From: Actinomadura syzygii | Lineage (GTDB): Bacteria; Actinomycetota; Actinomycetes; Streptosporangiales; Streptosporangiaceae | Length of the DNA stretch: 64,000 bases | Direction: 5' to 3' | Assembly: GCF_008085905.1 (NCBI RefSeq) | Contig: NZ_VSFF01000005.1 | Span: 186,001 to 250,000, forward strand | In this document: positions 60,990-64,000 of the stretch, piece after piece | Numbering within the stretch: the first letter of the stretch is position 1 | Layout: every line of letters starts with the position of its first letter | Position numbers and translations under genes: made by a program | Notes under the pieces: generated by a model | The model's database searches: none | What the model saw: only the letters and a program-made list of their open reading frames with translations | What the model was told of the DNA's origin: nothing

Positions 60990-62954
60990 TTACCGGGAGA
61001 GGGCGGCGTTCAACTCGTCCAGGAAATGGGAGACCGGGCCCAGGGTGACGAGTCCGCTGCCCGCGCCCGCCAGTTCCCCGGCGGCCGGGCGGAGCCGCTC
61101 GTGCGCGCGTCGCATCGTCGCGCGATCGTCCAGCTTGACCGCGGCGCGGGCGGTGAGCGCCCAGAGCGCTTCGAGCAGCAGGTCGGCGGGAGGTTCGGGT
61201 GTTTCGCGCAGCGCCTCGGCGGCCGCGTCGCGATCGCCCCGCGCCAGCAGGACCAGCGGCCGCGCCCACGGCTCGTACGGCCCCCAGTCGGCCGGGCCGG
61301 TCGGCGCGGGACGCCCCTCGCGCACGCACCGGCAAAGCAGGGCAAGCGACGGCAGACCGTCCTGAAACCCGGGCATCCCAGAGCCGTCCAGCCGATCGAC
61401 GGCCGCCCGGTAGGCGGCCTCCGCGCCATCCCCCGACGCGGCCAGACGCAACGCCCGATACCAGGCCGTGAACACTCCCACCAGCGGACGCTCATGCCGC
61501 TCGGCCAGCCGTTCCACCGCCGCCGCGTGCCCGTCCGCCGCCCCGAAGTCGCCGAGTGCGCTCCGCGCCTGCATCCGGATGAGATGTCCGAGTACCTGGT
61601 GGTTCGCCAGCTCGTGCCGTTCCGACAGCGCGACCAGCTCGGCGCCGATCTCGTCCCGCCGCGCCGCGAGCCCCGCCCGCTCGAACGCCTGCATCCACAC
61701 GCCGTTCAGCGCGAAGGCCAGCAGGACGGGATCGTCCAGGCGGCGGGCGATGCGCTCCGCCTCGCGCGCCGCCTCACGCGCGCGCCGCGAACCGGTGCCT
61801 CGCGACTCCAGCGCGACCGTCGCCAGCAGGCGGGCGCGCGTCGCGTCCGTCCCGCCGGACGGGAGGGCCGCGAGGGTGCGCTCGGCCGCCGCGACCAGCT
61901 CGGCGGCCTGGCGCGGATCGTCCGACCGCGTCCAGACCGCCGGGACGTCGTACGCGCCGATCACCCGCGCGGTCAGCTCCGCGTCCCCGAGCTCCTCCGC
62001 CGCCGCGACCGCCGCCAGGCGCCGCTCGCGCGCCGCTTCGAGCCCGCCGCCGCCCGTCACCGCGAGGTCCCGCAAGATACCGACCGTCGACTCCAGCCTG
62101 GCCCGCGCGCCAGAAGCACCTGACCCGACCGTCCGGTCATAGACGGCCGCGGTGTCCGCCCAGACCCGCGCCGCCGCGTCCTGCCCCTGGAGATGGTCGG
62201 CCTGGCGGAGGACGTCCTCCTCCAGTTTTCGCAACGCTGGCCCCGGGTCGATGCCCAGTTGCTCTACCAGCAGCCCCCGTGCCCTTCGGAGGACGGTGAG
62301 GGCGTCTGCCTGGCGTCCCGTCCGGTACAGCGCGAGCGCCAGCAGCCGCCAGGCGTCCTCGCGCCAGGGATGCTCGGCGGCGTGCGCGTCCAGGTCGGGA
62401 ACCGCCTCGGCGGCGCGCCCGACCGCCAGCATCGCCTCCGCCCGCCGCTCGACCGCGTGCAGCCGCAGCTCCGTCAGCCGCGCGCGCTCGGCCCGCGCCC
62501 AACTCTCGTCGGCGAAGTCGGCATAGGCGGGGCCGCGCCACCAGCCGAGCGCCTCGTCCAAGATCCCGAACGCCTCCCCGGACGGACGGTCCGTCGCCAC
62601 CGCGCGCTCGAAACGCCAGGCGTCCACGTCGTCATCTCCGGCCCGCAGCGCATACCCGGGACCCTCGGTGACCAGCGTCCGGGACGGCGCGCGCGGCGGC
62701 CGGTCCGGCTCCAGCGCCCGCCGCAGCGCCGCGACGAACGTCCGCACCGCGCCGACGGCGTCCGGCGGCGGCGCGACCCACAGGTCGTCGACCAGCCGCG
62801 ACACCGGGACGACCCGTCCGCGCGCCACGATCAGCCGCGCCAGCACCGCCCGGTGCCGCGGGCCCTTCAACGCGACCGCGCGCCCGTCGCCGTCCCACGC
62901 CGCGACGGGCCCCAGCACCCCGAACAGGACGTCCACCCAGGCAACGCTACTCAT
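60990..62954 (-). CDS. SARP/AfsR-like regulator (BTAD domain, TPR C terminus, no NB-ARC)
   Basis: About 654 residues. The winged helix LFGVLGPVAAWDGDGRAVALKGPRHRAVLARLIVARGRVV is followed by the BTAD TPR domain (EALGWWRGPAYADFADESWARAERARLTELRLHAVE and LRPWREDAWRLLALALYRTGRQADAL-like repeats). The long helical C-terminal half resembles TPR repeats rather than the NB-ARC ATPase of AfsR. Only 34 bases separate its ATG (62954) from that of the divergent hydrolase, so it may control that gene. Confidence 0.88.
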   Translation of the reverse strand: MSSVAWVDVLFGVLGPVAAWDGDGRAVALKGPRHRAVLARLIVARGRVVPVSRLVDDLWVAPPPDAVGAVRTFVAALRRALEPDRPPRAPSRTLVTEGPGYALRAGDDDVDAWRFERAVATDRPSGEAFGILDEALGWWRGPAYADFADESWARAERARLTELRLHAVERRAEAMLAVGRAAEAVPDLDAHAAEHPWREDAWRLLALALYRTGRQADALTVLRRARGLLVEQLGIDPGPALRKLEEDVLRQADHLQGQDAAARVWADTAAVYDRTVGSGASGARARLESTVGILRDLAVTGGGGLEAARERRLAAVAAAEELGDAELTARVIGAYDVPAVWTRSDDPRQAAELVAAAERTLAALPSGGTDATRARLLATVALESRGTGSRRAREAAREAERIARRLDDPVLLAFALNGVWMQAFERAGLAARRDEIGAELVALSERHELANHQVLGHLIRMQARSALGDFGAADGHAAAVERLAERHERPLVGVFTAWYRALRLAASGDGAEAAYRAAVDRLDGSGMPGFQDGLPSLALLCRCVREGRPAPTGPADWGPYEPWARPLVLLARGDRDAAAEALRETPEPPADLLLEALWALTARAAVKLDDRATMRRAHERLRPAAGELAGAGSGLVTLGPVSHFLDELNAALSR

Positions 62955-62988
62955 CCGATGCTCATTCACGGGGTGCAGCCTGGGGGAC

Positions 62989-63852
62989 ATGGAGAACATC
63001 ACTGGATTCGACTACAAGCGCGTCCGCGTCGCGGACGATGTGTCCTTGAACGTCGCGGTTGGCGGTAGCGGAAGCCCCATCGTCCTGCTGCACGGCTTCC
63101 CGCAGACCCACCTGATGTGGCGCCACGTAGCCACGGACCTGGCTGCCGACCACACCGTCATCTGCCCCGACCTCCGTGGGTACGGCGCGAGCGACAAGCC
63201 CCTTGACGGCTACGCCAAGCGCACCATGGCCGAGGACATCGTCGCCCTGGCCCGCGCCCTCGGCCACGACCGCTTCGCCCTGGCCGGACACGATCGCGGC
63301 GCCCACGTCGCCTTCCGCGCCGGCCTCGACCACCCGTCGACGATCACGCACCTGGCCTGCCTGGACATCCTCCCGACCCTGGACATGTGGGACGTCATGC
63401 ACGGCGCCAGCGCGGCGGTCGGCTTCCACCTCTACCTCATGGCCCAGCCGCCGGGACTCCCCGAGCAACTCATCGCCGGAGCACCGGACGCCTTCTTCGG
63501 CCATTTCCTCGACCTGTGGACGAACGACCCGTCCGCCATTCCCGACGACGTCCGCGCCGCCTACCTGGCCGCCTCCCGCGCCGCGATCCCGTCGATCGTC
63601 GCCGACTACCGCGCGACCGCCGGAATCGACGTCGAGCACGACCAGGCCGACCGTTCAGCGGGCAACACGCTGCGGATGCCGGTCGCCGTCCTCCAGCAGG
63701 ACTGGGGCGCCGCCCTCGGCTACGACGCGGCGGCGGTATGGCGCGCCTGGGCCCCCGACCTGCACCACTCGACGGTCACCTGCGGCCATTTCATGGCGGA
63801 GGAGGCGCCGTCCGAGATCACCAAGGCCCTCCGCGACCTCCTGGCCCGCTAG
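62989..63852 (+). CDS. alpha/beta-hydrolase of the haloacetate-dehalogenase/epoxide-hydrolase type
   Basis: 287 residues. The nucleophile is Asp102 in AGHDRGAHVAF (Asp in place of Ser, as in fluoroacetate dehalogenase), with HGFPQTHLMW at the oxyanion region and His267 in CGHFMAEE. The Arg of HDRGAR is kept once (Arg103) but the second is His106. The halide-pocket His-Trp pair looks like His-Leu (FHLYLMAQP), so defluorination is doubtful. ATG at 62989 with GGGGGAC. Overlaps a convergent gene by 4 bases. Confidence 0.85.
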   Translation: MENITGFDYKRVRVADDVSLNVAVGGSGSPIVLLHGFPQTHLMWRHVATDLAADHTVICPDLRGYGASDKPLDGYAKRTMAEDIVALARALGHDRFALAGHDRGAHVAFRAGLDHPSTITHLACLDILPTLDMWDVMHGASAAVGFHLYLMAQPPGLPEQLIAGAPDAFFGHFLDLWTNDPSAIPDDVRAAYLAASRAAIPSIVADYRATAGIDVEHDQADRSAGNTLRMPVAVLQQDWGAALGYDAAAVWRAWAPDLHHSTVTCGHFMAEEAPSEITKALRDLLAR

Positions 63853-64000
63853 GTCGGCCAGACCAGGCACTTCGCGCTGCCGGACGCGATACGGCCCGCC
63901 TCGACACCGAAATGGACGACCTGGAAACGCACCCGGTAGCCGTTGCCCACCATGTCGGCGGTAAGGCTGTAATGGACGAACGTCGCACCCTCGCTCGCCA
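63849..64000 (-). CDS. 3' end of an unidentified gene, cut by the window edge
   Basis: Only the last 50 codons are visible (ASEGATFVHYSLTADMVGNG, then YRVRFQVVHFGVEAGRIASG and KCLVWPT). The predicted beta-strand pattern with a single Cys near the end suggests a secreted or immunoglobulin-like domain. No family can be named. The stop overlaps the hydrolase stop. Confidence 0.6.
   Translation of the reverse strand, partial: ASEGATFVHYSLTADMVGNGYRVRFQVVHFGVEAGRIASGSAKCLVWPT

Noticed and set aside
62989-63852. Fluoroacetate dehalogenase
   Set aside because: Second Arg and the Trp of the halide pocket are replaced; only the fold and the Asp nucleophile can be supported.

Overview
This window is high-GC actinobacterial chromosome. 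The gene families point to a mycelial or sporangiate actinomycete: a DUF397/XRE (DUF5753)/HATPase cassette of the WhiJ-AbaA type, a SigE-family ECF factor, a mycobacterial-type Ada-AlkA fusion, and TadA-associated proteins. Actinomadura or a relative is my inference; no rRNA or species marker is present. Housekeeping order (MATE-dnaB, tadA-upp, SRP RNA-dnaX-ybaB-recR, lysC-asd) suggests the origin-proximal core chromosome. I saw no prophage, transposase, integrase or CRISPR array. The only clear selfish element is an intein in DnaB.

Layout. 0-9.8 kb: Tat-exported amidase, a micro-gene whose start codon lies inside a LexA box, a MATE transporter, a DnaA-box array, dnaB split by a class 3 intein, then small accessory enzymes and regulators with clear operators. 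9.8-16 kb: carboxymuconolactone-decarboxylase pair, membrane and secreted proteins, an ECF sigma factor with a coupled membrane protein, RidA. 16-20.6 kb: a radical SAM/SPASM gene translationally coupled to a PCMT-like methyltransferase and preceded by a 13-codon ORF with an excellent ribosome binding site. It is followed by tandemly duplicated DUF397 genes, an XRE regulator, an HATPase protein and two coupled small genes. This is the best candidate for an undescribed (RiPP-like) system. 20.6-27 kb: small regulators and enzymes, including a MarR gene facing three 13-bp operators.

27-31 kb is a DNA-repair block: Ada-AlkA, Ogt and a second sliding clamp (DnaN paralogue). 31-36 kb: an XRE-cupin/B3-B4/EamA module, tRNA-Ser(CGA), tadA with two paralogous associated proteins, upp. 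36-43 kb: PH-domain protein, TPR regulator, FadR-type regulator with an MFS exporter, P450, tRNA-Ser(GGA), DUF952. 43-49 kb: SRP RNA, dnaX, ybaB, recR, DUF5063. 49-54 kb: LLM oxidoreductase, lysC, asd, TetR, M15-like secreted protein. 54-64 kb: S9 peptidase, MerR, small lipoprotein, a two-gene operon of very small proteins, GlxA-type regulator, catalase, SARP-type regulator, a haloacetate-dehalogenase-like hydrolase and a truncated gene.

Coding starts were chosen by ribosome binding site, family length and overlap with neighbours; many are GTG, and a few are TTG. Functions are family assignments read from the sequence by eye, without database searches.
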